From Lasiodiplodia sp. COLG20 (lineage: Eukaryota; Ascomycota; Dothideomycetes; Botryosphaeriales; Botryosphaeriaceae), in the NCBI GenBank assembly GCA_009801085.1, contig VNWV01000030.1, forward strand, positions 62,001-126,000: 64,000 nucleotides of DNA. Reading direction: 5' to 3'. Within the stretch, counting starts at the first letter, position 1; each line of letters begins with the position of its first letter. The notes beneath the pieces are model-generated. The model ran no database searches. It was not told the DNA's origin and saw only the letters and a list, made by a program, of their open reading frames with translations. A program made the translations under genes and the position numbers. This document shows, one piece after another, positions 1-9,682 of the stretch.

Positions 1-146
1 ATGCCGCCAATAATGAAAGGCGTGAAATAGAAAGTCCTTTTTCTGAAGAGCTGGAAGGCATGCAAGCCCGTGCTGCAAACGAAAAGAATAACAAAGATGA
101 CTGCCGCAGCCAGAGAGGGGTTATAATGGTATAATTTGTACTCCAT
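1..146 (-). CDS. RTA1-like membrane protein, first exon only (cut by window edge)
   Basis: A minus-strand ATG at 146 opens a frame that runs off the left edge (48 codons). The translation starts MEYKLYHYNPSLAAA, continues as a hydrophobic helix, and ends with FTPFIIGG. That is the usual start of RTA1/RSB1-type seven-helix proteins, which are linked to lipid translocation and resistance to 7-aminocholesterol or sphingoid bases. The layout matches the first exon of the neighbouring gene at 1595-1804 (YKLWDYNPSIPAA... then IPLIIGG), so the two look like a tandem same-strand pair. The rest of the gene lies outside the window, so integrity cannot be judged. The family call rests on the N-terminal pattern only. 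Confidence 0.7.
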   Translation of the reverse strand, partial: MEYKLYHYNPSLAAAVIFVILFVCSTGLHAFQLFRKRTFYFTPFIIGG

Positions 147-639
147 GATGGGTGTGGATCGTTCTCGTGAAGGTGTCTGTGGCTTCCTTTGTGTTTTCTT
201 GGAGAATTGAAACGATTGCCTGCGATTGATATATAAAGCGTCCTTTCTGTTTCCACTTTTGGCTTGTGAGGCTGAGTTCAGTGGTCAGTCGGTCCGTGAC
301 CGTGTCTTCGTTTTCTCGACCAATGGGAGCAGCGTACCCCGTGCGTCACCTCGCGAATACGCCAACGATCGCGCCTCCTCTTGAAAAGCTTGGGCACAAA
401 TAAGACATTTTTTCGGTCTTTGCAGTTTCAGTGTTCACGCTCTCTCTAGAATGGATTGGCTCTGGTGCTGCGCCCATTTGCGCATCGACGCGTGTTTACG
501 CTTTGCTTGCGTTGCATGAAGATATACGAGCGACAATCCGTCTTATCTGTGCTACCTGACGCTGGTCTAGAAGTATGTTGCTGTATGGGAGTCTGGCTTT
601 TGCTGTGCCATGTATGAGTTGGATGTGACTTTACACGTG

Positions 640-680
<41 letters not shown>

Positions 681-824
681 CGGATAAGCCTATGTCATAG
701 GTACGGAAAGAATGTCTTGACTTGAATGCTGAATTAATTATGATGTATTTGATAGTTTCAACTAGGTATTGTGGAAAGAATAGAGCATAAAAAATTAAGA
801 AATTCAATATCTATCTGATTATAA
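147..824. other. Intergenic stretch between the two RTA1-like genes
   Basis: No coding region could be supported. It should hold the promoter of the partial RTA1-like gene at the left edge and the 3' end of the second one. The only notable feature is a 40-base T run (641-680). Confidence 0.6.
641..680. repeat. Poly-T tract, 40 bases
   Basis: Forty consecutive T residues on the plus strand, in the spacer between the two RTA1-like genes. No target-site duplication or coding remnant beside it was noticed, so it reads as a simple repeat and not a proven retro-element tail. Confidence 0.9.
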
Positions 825-1804
825 CTACTTTCTTTCCAAGTGTTCCATTTCTACATCACCATGTCTTCGTATACTATTCAAATCATACCACGATAAACAA
901 ACAATAAGTGTGATAGCCATAAGGGCAAAATCGCCCACGTAAAGAGGCCACTCATGCGTCATGAGGAATCCGCTCTGCCAGAATCAAGTCAACATAGATG
1001 AGCTGAGCAATGACAAAGTACGAACTTACCTTCCCCATTGCATACTCGACCACACGGTACGTATTCCTAATTCCAACGCAGGCACATGCGACGTATAGCA
1101 GAACCATATATCTCTGCCAGGGAAACTCCCCACTCATTGCAGCAGTAGTAGGGCGTTTCTGCATATCTCTGTGAAAGGTCACCCCAATCTTCACGAAGAA
1201 GCAGAAGATGTATATCTGCAGACCCAGACCGACAAGAATTACGTTGTTGCCCATCTTCATGTCACTCTGCTTCTTCGCCTGCGCAAGTATGCCGCTGCCA
1301 CCCGCCTGTACCAAGAAACAAAGAACGTCGCCCCAGACGAAAAAGCGCGTCATGATGGACGGATGGACGATGGATATTTCATCGCCGTCGACACGGTGTA
1401 TGATGCGTCCGAGGATCGAGTAGATGGAGGCGGCGAAGAAGATGGGTGCGAGGAGGATGAGGAGGGATTGGGCGATGTACGGCGGTAGGGCCTCGGTGTT
1501 GTCGTGGGCAGCGGCTCGAGCGGCGTAGCCGGCTGTTTCGAACTTGACTTGGGGATCAGCTGTTGTTGCGGTGGATCAAGCGGTAGTCACGCACCACTCC
1601 ACCGATGATTAGGGGTATGCAAAACCAGGTGCGCTTTTGTATCAGGCGAAAGGCATGGATGAGGGTCAGAAATCCACAGACACCGGCAGCGACGGTAGCA
1701 GCTGGGATGGATGGATTGTAGTCCCAGAGCTTGTATTCGGTTTTTTGATTGTTCTCGGAAAGTGGAGCGGAACCCCAACTTGTATAGTTAGCAGAGGGAT
1801 CCAT
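825..1804 (-). CDS. RTA1-like lipid-translocating exporter family protein
   Basis: Three exons: 1595-1804, 1030-1542 and 825-974, with introns of 52 and 55 nt. The first intron (GTGCGT...AAG) carries a CTGAT branch point and joins IGGV to FETAGYAAR. The product is 290 residues, the usual length for the family. The signature is clear: an N-terminal YNPS segment, the E-x-x-GYxxR motif, a YIAQSLLILLAP helix, RFFVWGDVLCFLVQ, AGGSGIL, and late RNTYRVVEYAMG followed by a last helix and a charged tail. These proteins are multi-pass membrane proteins implicated in lipid or sphingoid-base transport and drug tolerance; the substrate here is unknown. An upstream in-frame ATG at 1867 exists, but MDPSANYTSW at 1804 fits the family start better. 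Confidence 0.85.
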
Positions 1805-2684
1805 TGGAAGCGAACGAAGGTGGGTGCACTGAACGAGTGAAATGAGGATGCAAAAACCAGAGGGCAATCAAAACAAGCCTTGCAAAAGTGAGATGAAAGT
1901 GAGAACCAATCGTTTCTATATACTTGAATTTCGCACAGCGCTCAGTTGTGGATTCGAGGACTCCTAAAATAGCATCTACAAACCGAATCCGCGTCGAATT
2001 AGCATAGAGTATAAACGTTCACACCCGATAGGTCGCGGGTGGGGGGCTTGTAGGCGTGATGACCCGCTCTTGGCGTATTCACTCGTTTATCGTATTCGGA
2101 AGGTTCTTTGCCGGATCGGACACAAGTAGCGGTATTATTTTAAGAAGCGCCACAATGGCTGTTGCATTCACCACTCACATGAACGTCTTCCATTACTCTA
2201 GCAGTTCATTAAGAAGCAATCGGTCGTTTCACCTTCCTCTCGCATATGCAGCACGTCTCTGAGTGTGGTGTAGGTCTGCTCTTTTACTCATCTGGCGCAG
2301 ATATTCGATAAGAAGGAATCCTGCCGACGTACTCTCGTATTCCGCAGGCGCTACTGGTAAGCGGCTCAGGAAACCTCGATATGATGGCTGCTCGAAGCTG
2401 GACTGGAACTATCGCCGATTAATGTTGATGTCGTCAAGAATAAAAATCACCCGGGATTGGCCCGGCCCGACCGGGCAACTTTATGCACCTATGCAGCAAG
2501 CGCGCGTCATCGTGCACCACCACCGTCGCCGCAACACCAACCACCCCAATCCTCTCTCTCTCTCTCCACCAATTCCATCCCCCATCCCCGCGCTGCAGCG
2601 GCAGCGGGCAGTATTGACAGCGATAAGCGACCTGCAACCACCCGACAACCCCAGCCCTCCCGCCGCCAAACAAAAAAAAAAAAC
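1805..2684. other. Divergent promoter region between RTA1-like gene and IMP1
   Basis: No supportable gene. The part just before IMP1 (about 2510-2680) is rich in C, CT and CA tracts, typical of fungal promoters and 5' leaders. Open frames across it change composition at the IMP1 start and look accidental. Confidence 0.55.
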
Positions 2685-3329
2685 ATGCCACTCCCCCGCA
2701 TCCGCTTCGGCGGCCTACCGCTGACCGCGGGCCAAGTCGTCTTCCACACGCTGGCCTGCGGCGCGATGCTGCACGCCTTCTTCAGCTTCGGGTGGACGAT
2801 CAAGCCGACGTGGGGCGCGTCGATGGTGCCGACGATCCAGGTGCTGGGCGACGCCGTGCTGATCAGCAAGCACTACCGGCGCGGCAAGAACATCGTCGTC
2901 GGCGACGTCGTCAACTACGAGAACCCGTTCAAGCTGGGGTCGGGGGTCATAAAGAGGGTCGTCGGTATGCCGGGCGATTTTGTGTTGAGGGATACGCCGC
3001 ATGCGGAGGGGAGTGAAGGGATGATGATACAGGTGGGTTTTTGGGTTTTTTTTCTTGTCGGGAGGTGAGGGTTGGGGGAAAGAATGGAGGGAAGGTCTGT
3101 GGTAGAGAGACGGGCAGCGGCTGACGCAACACAGGTTCCCGAGGGCCACTGCTGGGTGACGGGCGACAATTTGCCCGTCTCGCGCGACTCGAGACTGCAT
3201 GGACCCGTGCCGCTAGCGTTGATAAGAGGCAAAGTGATTGCTCGGGTGCTGCCGTTCAGCCAAGCCGGATGGTTTGAGAATACATTGATGGAGCCGATGG
3301 AGATGGAGGATATGGACGAGCTGGACTGA
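2685..3329 (+). CDS. IMP1: Mitochondrial inner membrane protease subunit 1 (S26 signal peptidase)
   Basis: Two exons, 2685-3032 and 3135-3329, separated by a 102-nt intron with a CTGAC branch point; 180 residues, normal for Imp1. A hydrophobic N-terminal segment is followed by GASMVPT with the nucleophile Ser46, then the general base Lys90 in VIKRVVGMPGD. VPEGHCWVTGDN and the S-R-D-S-R box complete the S26 fold. In known systems Imp1 works with Imp2 and Som1 on the intermembrane-space side of the inner membrane, removing sorting signals from proteins such as cytochrome b2. The VPEGHxWVTGDN and DSR pattern favours subunit 1 over subunit 2. The start is the ATG just after an A-rich stretch; the reading frame extends further upstream, but into low-complexity leader sequence. 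Confidence 0.9.
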
Positions 3330-4023
3330 ACCCGGCCGGGTGCAATACTGGAAACTGAATGTCGCGATATGATGAGATCTGCCGCCATGCCACATAAGGA
3401 GTAGCTTGATCCGGCTCGATACAAGAGCGAGGGAATTCCAGGTGCAAATCCGCCCTACTAACTCGGTAACAATCCGATGAGATGCAGTAGTGGCATTTAG
3501 ATTACTCGTGAGAGAGCAGCTTCATAGGCAGGTCTTCTTTATTTGATTGGGGTATCAAGATGCTAACTAGTCTAACGATCCAGAAGCTGATGGCGCAATA
3601 AGCCGCCTCGATGCAGTAGAGCGTCGATAGCTCAAAATGAGCTAGCATACCCGCCTTTGCCTCAAATGTAGCAAAGGTCAGATAAGGCTCTCCAATCAAT
3701 CCGACAAAGTCGATTCTCTCTTCTTGTCCACCTCCATGCTTTGCCTTACCAAGTCCGTACTCTTCGATGGTCGGATCTTTTCATTATTCATATGACCTGC
3801 CGTGTAATGCCCTGTTCATCAATCAGTAGTAAAACGCCGTTCGCTCTCGTAAAAAGGTTAAGCGGCCGCCAAGCTTCCTTCCCCGCATTATCCGCTCCCC
3901 GGGTTTCGTTTATCGCAAAACGACGCCGCAGTGGCGCAGGGTCCATGCCAAAGTCAACGCCCTCTCCCAAATATGTAAAAGGAAAAAAAAGAGAAAAGAA
4001 AAGAAAAGGTGCCTCGTCCGCAA
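3330..4023. other. Convergent intergenic region 3' of IMP1
   Basis: Holds the 3' ends of IMP1 (plus) and of the gene ending at 4024 (minus). A 65-codon minus-strand frame at 3502-3699 is hydrophobic but has no recognisable family, so it is not called. Nothing else seen. Confidence 0.5.
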
Positions 4024-5196
4024 TCAAGCCGACGACTCAGCCTCCCACCTGATAACGGTAGCAAGCATCTCGCGCTCGCCCTCCTTCTCCGGATCGAGGC
4101 AGCTCACCCACCTGGGCTGCTCGTCCTCGGGCAACCACGTCGGACGGCCGAACGCGCTATCCATCATGACGCGACTGCCCTCAAAGTACTTGGGCTGCTC
4201 CCCGTCCCAGACGAGCGCCGTCTTCGCCTCGTCGCTGAGCACGATGCGGCGGTCGCGCAGCTCCTGGACGCGCTTGTCGAACTCGGCGAAGCGGTCGCGC
4301 TCGGTGCGAAACTCGAGCACGAAGGCGCGGACGGGCCGGCGGAGGCTGCGGATGCTCTTGAAGATGTCGGACATGTGGTGCGCCCACCAGCCGCCCGATG
4401 ACGTGAACCAGAGCGTCAGCTGCAGCGTGTGCGGTGCGAAGTCGCCCGCCAGCTTCGTCCACCGGACGAGGTTCCAGCCCCACGAGCTGGATGCGCCGGG
4501 CTGCACGTACAGGTTCAGGTGCGTGGCGGCCTGCTGCGCCGGCGAGAGGAAGCGCGTCCAGTGCTGGTCTTGGGGGCCGGTGGTGGTCTTGGGCGGCGGC
4601 GGCGGCGACTTGAGCAGGTGGGCGCGCACCTGGTTGCGCTCGAACACCATCAGCTTGGTCTCGTCGTAGGCGCGACGGCAGCTCTCGAGCAGCGCGACGG
4701 CGACGGTGGGGCGGTCGATGGCGGGCGTGGGCGTCAGGGCGTGCTCCCACACCAGTAGGCGTAGCTCGGCCGGGAGTTTGCCGAAGAGCGGGCTCTGCAG
4801 CTGGTCATACAATTTGTGGTCATTGGGATCGGCGCGGGCAATGCCAGCGGGTGCTGCTGTGCTGGCTGAGCAGGTGATGCCTCCGGTGGTCTGCGCATTG
4901 GAAGGCTGTGTTTGATCAGCGGCGGCAGGCCGGCGATCCCTGGCGCGTGTGGGTCCGGCGGCCGCTGGACTGACCGGTCCTCCGGCGGCGAGACCCTGCC
5001 TCTGCTCGGCGGATTCGTCCCTAGCAGCGGCGACAAGCGGAGCTTGCTGTTGATCAGATCTGGCGGGCATGCTCATCCAGATGCGCGCGATCTGGGCGGC
5101 GTCGTGGTGGTGGTGCGGATTAAGTTTGCTGCCGCCGCCGCCGCGCTCGCTCGTCTGAGTGAGACTTTGTGTGACTACGCCTCCAATGGGGGCCAT
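4024..5196 (-). CDS. Hypothetical protein, 2EXR/DUF7730-like
   Basis: Single exon of 390 codons from the ATG at 5196; the frame opens slightly further upstream but without an ATG. The first ~130 residues are low-complexity (Gly, Gln, Ala, Pro). They are followed by FGKLPAELRLLVWEHAL and then LLESCRRAYDETKLMVFERN. A hydrophobic LPxELRxxIWExA box followed by a conserved CR.AY.E region is typical of the large fungal 2EXR/DUF7730 families, which resemble F-box-like recognition modules; their biochemical role is not established. The C-terminal half is mixed and unassigned. The family assignment rests on that motif alone. The last residues are highly charged. Confidence 0.65.
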   Translation of the reverse strand: MAPIGGVVTQSLTQTSERGGGGSKLNPHHHHDAAQIARIWMSMPARSDQQQAPLVAAARDESAEQRQGLAAGGPVSPAAAGPTRARDRRPAAADQTQPSNAQTTGGITCSASTAAPAGIARADPNDHKLYDQLQSPLFGKLPAELRLLVWEHALTPTPAIDRPTVAVALLESCRRAYDETKLMVFERNQVRAHLLKSPPPPPKTTTGPQDQHWTRFLSPAQQAATHLNLYVQPGASSSWGWNLVRWTKLAGDFAPHTLQLTLWFTSSGGWWAHHMSDIFKSIRSLRRPVRAFVLEFRTERDRFAEFDKRVQELRDRRIVLSDEAKTALVWDGEQPKYFEGSRVMMDSAFGRPTWLPEDEQPRWVSCLDPEKEGEREMLATVIRWEAESSA

Positions 5197-6468
5197 TGCG
5201 GAAGGCACTGTGCGAAGCTTCGATGTGGTTGGTCTGAGGGATTGTGTGCGACTTGAGCCGCACGCTTGCAGGCGCTCAACGGGGATCAGTGCCGTTGGGC
5301 GAATTTAACAGGAGGAAAGAATGCGCAAAACGTCGGCTTGGCTGGACGTCAATTGGCGACGAGACTGAATGCCGAGACAAGGTGGAATGCCGTGTAATCT
5401 GCAGACAGTGTTGCTGTTGGGGCGGCGTTTGGGCGGTCGGCGAACAGGCAGGATGCTGGTCGATGCGGAGCCGGAGCCGGGGTGTTGGATTAGGTTGATG
5501 CAGGGCAGCAGATCTGACTTGCGGGCGACGATGGCTTTAAGAAGTGCAGCACGAGGCCGCGCGGGAGGAAAAAGGAGAACGGCAAAGACAGAATTCGGGA
5601 CGGGCGCGACTCGCGTGAGCGAAGTGCGGAGGTGTTGAGCGGCGAATGCAGCACACGTGACAAGCCATAGTCGGCGGAGTTGCCCTCCGCGTCTGGGGGC
5701 GTGGGCGCGTAGCTCTGCGCAAAGCGGAGGCCGCTGCCTTCCCCACAAATTGTTGGGCGCGGACAAGTCCTGTCGTGCACGCCATCCCACGCCGACGGCT
5801 CTCTGCCACCTTGGCGCGAGGCGGGCTGCGCAGGACCGCCTCACGTTACCTGCGCCCGGCGCCCAATGCCATCGCGCTGTTCACGCGCCCCGCGTTCAGG
5901 GTCTCGGGCGCGAGTCGGGGGGCTGTGAAGTTCGGCTCGCCGGTGCCAGGGCCGCGTCGGGGAGGCAGATTAGCTCCCGCTGGCACAGCGACAAACGACT
6001 GGCTGATTGCAGTTCCCACTTCAGTCTAGAACCCAGCCCGCGGATCTGCATAGCAGCAACACCAGCCGCCCGCCCAAGGGCTCGTAAAATGTAAAACGGC
6101 GTCCAGCGCGCTAAAATTAGCCGGTTTTTTGGTCGTTTCAACCTGCCATAACACAATGCCCACCTCCTGCCAGCCGCCTGTTCTAACTTTGTCTGCGCAA
6201 CAACACACAACATCTCCTGCTGCCTCCCACGGTTCCACTCCGCCCGCCCGCACTGCTCTCGCTCACCTCCCGCGGCAACCGCGCTCTTCGTCTCGCAATG
6301 TCGTCCGCAAAGCTTTAACCAGGCCATGTCACACGCAGAGTTTTAACAAGGCCACCTCCTTATCTTGCGCCAATCTCACCTCGCTCACCCCGACCGAACC
6401 CCGTCACTTTCATCACAAAAACCATTGGCCCCATCTCTGAAAACACAACCCTCACTTCGCTGGATAAC
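5197..6468. other. Divergent promoter region
   Basis: About 1.3 kb between the divergent 2EXR-like gene (minus) and the GtaA-like gene (plus). Several overlapping open frames on both strands exist only because the DNA is GC-rich and low in stops; none has a recognisable family or a consistent start. The last 250 bases are a CT/CA-rich leader. Confidence 0.5.
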
Positions 6469-8955
6469 ATGGCCCCTCCACTGGAAGCCAGCGGCACAGC
6501 CGCACCCAACACCGCGCCGCAACAACCTTCGTTTGTCCAGTCACTCAGGTCTTATTTCACCCCCACCACCACACCTGACGCCAAAAATGGCCAAGCTGGC
6601 ATGCAAGATGCGAACGCCCCGACAAAGTCCCGGGGCCTTTTATTCCTTGAGAAAATTCCTCCGCGATGGCGTCTTCCCATCTTCATCATCCTCATCATGC
6701 TTGCTCTCGTTTGCATCGTTTTATCCAGCGTCCTCAGCGTCGTGCTGTCACATGGCACTTCGTCTGGCGCTGACACCCCCAAGCAACCCGAAGGTTTCAA
6801 GCCCATCCTCCCGCCCGCCTATCCTTTGGCCGTCAAGAACCCTTACCACTCAGCATGGATTCCTGGTGACGATGCCATGGAACTTCCGAAGAACCAGGCC
6901 CAGTTCTGGGCTGGCCAAAAGCTAGGATGGAGCGTCATGGCCCAGGTCGACGATAAGCTGTACAGCCTGTTCGGCGTGCCCAACCCGCAAGACAACGTCA
7001 GCTCTGCCACCGTTGACGGCGCCGAGTACACGTCCACGAGGTCCGACTTCAACTTGACCGCCGGCAACGCCATGTTCACTCTTTCGTTTCTCTCGCCAGT
7101 CTTTCCCGGCTCCGACGACGCCAGTCTGAGTAAGCAGAGCCTCCCGCTCAGCTTTCTCACCGTCACCGCCCGCCCCAAGTCAGGACAGCCGGATATCAAG
7201 ATTTACTCCGACATCGGCCACGAATGGCTGGGTTTCCCGGATGCTCCCTCGGGCATTGCCCTTTCGAAGGCCATCGAGGGTAGCACGCACATGTGGACAT
7301 GGGATCAGGAAGAGGCTGTGGTTTTTGAGGAGAGGGAGAACATGGCCAAGTGGGGACAGGTTTTCTACGCGTCTACTCCCCAGGATGGAACCGCCATGAC
7401 CATGAGCTTCGGAGCCCGTGACGATATTCGGAGCGCCTTTGTCTCGAAGCTCGAATTGGATGCTCTCAGCGACGCAGCCCCCCAGTACAATGGCTCTGAC
7501 AACCCTGTGTCAGCATACGCACACGACCTCGGCAAAGTCACCAACGACAAGCAGGTCGTCTTCGGCATCGGCATGACGCGCGACAAGGGCATCCACTTCT
7601 ACGGCCGCAACGAAACCTACTACTACCGCGCCAAATATCCCAAGGATTCGCAGCTCGTCGACGCCGTGGCCGACGCCTTCAGCAACTTGACCTCTACACA
7701 GGCTGCTTGCACAGCCCTGGACAAAAAAATCGCTAGCGAATCACTGCAGGTCGGCGGACAGAACTACTCGGACATCACGACGCTTTCCCTCCGCCAAGTC
7801 TTCGGCGCCATCGACATTACCATCCCACACGACACCAAGGACACCAGCCAAGCCAACGCATGGGTCAAGGAAATCTCGTCCAACGGCGACATCCAAACCC
7901 TCGACATCATCCTGCCGGCCTCGCCGCTCTTCTACTGGCTCAGCCCGGGCTACATCCGGCTGATGCTGCGGCCCATCGTCATCTACCTGGAAACGGGCGG
8001 CTGGCCGCACGAGTGGGCGGTGCACGACCTGGGCGACGCCAAGTACGAGCACGGCGGGTACCCGCGCGCCGTGGGGCACGACAACGGACGCAGCGAAGCC
8101 ATGCCGCTCGAATCCTCGGGCAACCTACTCATCCTGGCCCGCATGTACCACAAAGCCGCGGCGGACCGCTCCCGCGCCGCCCAGTTCATCGCCGACCACA
8201 AACCCCTCTTCACGCGCTACGCGACCTACCTCCAGCGCCACGGCCTCGTGCCGGCGAACCAGCTCTCGACCAACGACGGCGCGGGGCCCTTGGTCAACCA
8301 GACCAACCTCGCCATCAAGGCCGCCGTCGGCCTCGCCGCGTACGGCGCCATGTACTCGAACTCCACCGCCACCGCGGCCGCGAAAGCCATGGCCGACAAG
8401 ATCGCGACGAAGCGCTTCGGCCTCGCGGCCGACGGCTCCCACCTCACCCTGCGCTACGGCCACGACGCCTCCTGGACCAACACGTTCAACCTCTTCCCAG
8501 ACGTCCTCCTCGGCCTCGACACCTTCGCCGCCGACGTCGTCGCGCTGCAGAGCACGTGGTACACGCGCCTGCGCTCCAACGCCACGCTGCTGCTGTCGAC
8601 CGACCCCCATCCGTCTGACGGCAACGGCCAGGGGCACAACCAGGTCGAGCAGTCGACGTCCAGCGCGGAGCAGCAAGTCATCGGGCTGCCGATCGACTCG
8701 CGCGGCGACTACGGGTCGAGCAATTGGATGGCCTTCGCAGGTGCGAGCGATGCGGATAACGCGAAGTCCGAGGTCGGGCAGATGTTCATCAACAACATCC
8801 ACGGGTACCTGGCCAACCGCCGCAATGATGTCGCTTTCTGCGATCGGTTTTTCGTCTTGGGCCAGAATGCGGGGGCGGCGAGCCCGGGTAGGAGGAGCTT
8901 CAAGGCGAGGCCGGTTGTTGGTGGGCACTTTGCTTTCCTTGCGAGGACGGTGTGA
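6469..8955 (+). CDS. GtaA-type glutaminase-like protein with N-terminal membrane anchor
   Basis: Single exon, 828 residues. After a soluble N-terminus of about 68 residues comes one strong membrane helix (roughly 70-94), followed by a Thr/Ser/Pro linker. The rest matches the fungal DUF5127-DUF4965-DUF1793 arrangement of glutaminase A-like proteins: FKPILPPAYPLAVKNPY, the FWAGQKLGWSVMAQVDD region, then PLFYWLSPGYIRLMLRPIV and the C-terminal WTNTFNLFPDVLLGLDTF region. Classical GtaA of Aspergillus is a secreted glutaminase. This version has no cleavable signal peptide and looks like a type II anchored protein with its catalytic part outside. Glutaminase activity is inferred from the family only. 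Many N-x-S/T sites fit an extracellular domain. Codon use is strongly C-ending toward the 3' half. Confidence 0.8.
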   Translation: MAPPLEASGTAAPNTAPQQPSFVQSLRSYFTPTTTPDAKNGQAGMQDANAPTKSRGLLFLEKIPPRWRLPIFIILIMLALVCIVLSSVLSVVLSHGTSSGADTPKQPEGFKPILPPAYPLAVKNPYHSAWIPGDDAMELPKNQAQFWAGQKLGWSVMAQVDDKLYSLFGVPNPQDNVSSATVDGAEYTSTRSDFNLTAGNAMFTLSFLSPVFPGSDDASLSKQSLPLSFLTVTARPKSGQPDIKIYSDIGHEWLGFPDAPSGIALSKAIEGSTHMWTWDQEEAVVFEERENMAKWGQVFYASTPQDGTAMTMSFGARDDIRSAFVSKLELDALSDAAPQYNGSDNPVSAYAHDLGKVTNDKQVVFGIGMTRDKGIHFYGRNETYYYRAKYPKDSQLVDAVADAFSNLTSTQAACTALDKKIASESLQVGGQNYSDITTLSLRQVFGAIDITIPHDTKDTSQANAWVKEISSNGDIQTLDIILPASPLFYWLSPGYIRLMLRPIVIYLETGGWPHEWAVHDLGDAKYEHGGYPRAVGHDNGRSEAMPLESSGNLLILARMYHKAAADRSRAAQFIADHKPLFTRYATYLQRHGLVPANQLSTNDGAGPLVNQTNLAIKAAVGLAAYGAMYSNSTATAAAKAMADKIATKRFGLAADGSHLTLRYGHDASWTNTFNLFPDVLLGLDTFAADVVALQSTWYTRLRSNATLLLSTDPHPSDGNGQGHNQVEQSTSSAEQQVIGLPIDSRGDYGSSNWMAFAGASDADNAKSEVGQMFINNIHGYLANRRNDVAFCDRFFVLGQNAGAASPGRRSFKARPVVGGHFAFLARTV

Positions 8956-9682
8956 GAGGGGGATGAAAAAAAAGGGTGGGATCTTTGCTTTGATTGCCTT
9001 TTGGACACGGTCAGATTGACTCTCTCATTTGTTTTCTTTTCTTTCTTTTCGAGCATGGTATCAGCGAGGGCGTCCACGGGGCTTTCGTCATTCGGCAACT
9101 AGACTGGTATTCCGGGGGATTGCCTCCGAACGGGGAAAACAAACATCGGAGGCTGGAAACGGCGGGGGTTGTGGGAGGGTTTCACGATGCACGATGATAT
9201 ACCCCTTTTTTCATTAGTTCCTGTTACGGCCGACTATAAGTACTAGACAGAGAAGGGACATAACTGGTAGGTAGACAAGATGGGGAGGCTAGACTGGGTC
9301 AGACTTTTAGACTGGGTAAAAAGGGTACACAATGTTCTCCTTCAAAGAGACAATAGATTGACTTGACTGGAAAGGACGAAGTAGAGTTTGCCGTGATGTG
9401 TGTATACCCTCGGCTTCAAAATCACGATGCAGCAGGAATATGGCTGGCAAGGTCAGGAACGTCGGTACTGCTACCGCTCTCGATTAAGGGTAAGGGGGTA
9501 TCTCTAAGCTGAACAAAGGGAAAAAAGAAGAATCTCGAACCCCAGACCCACTGTATCTACAAGCAAGGCCCAACGATCCGATCTGATCTACAACAGCTAT
9601 ACACTGTCCAACAGACTATACCCCCCTAAAATAAGAAACCCCTCCCCACAAAGGAACGTGCCTACCCCACACCTAAAAAAAA
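8956..9682. other. Convergent 3' intergenic region
   Basis: 3' ends of the GtaA-like gene (plus) and IRS4 (minus). No gene or repeat could be supported. Confidence 0.5.

Noticed and set aside
641..680. T40 as a LINE or retropseudogene tail
   Set aside because: No coding remnant or target-site duplication seen next to it.
1171..1488. 105-codon plus-strand frame over the RTA1-like gene
   Set aside because: It is antisense to exon 2, whose translation shows the family motif ETAGYAAR; no motif on this strand.
2457..2684. N-terminal extension of IMP1
   Set aside because: Low-complexity Pro/Ser/His stretch with CT-rich DNA before the good ATG at 2685; typical of promoter read-through.
5305..6327. 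Several frames of 90-180 codons between the 2EXR-like and GtaA-like genes
   Set aside because: Overlap each other on both strands, have no recognisable domains and lie in a promoter region.
7860..8928. Long frames on both strands inside the GtaA-like gene (252 and 267 codons)
   Set aside because: Shadows of a GC-rich coding region; Arg/Pro-rich, no motifs.
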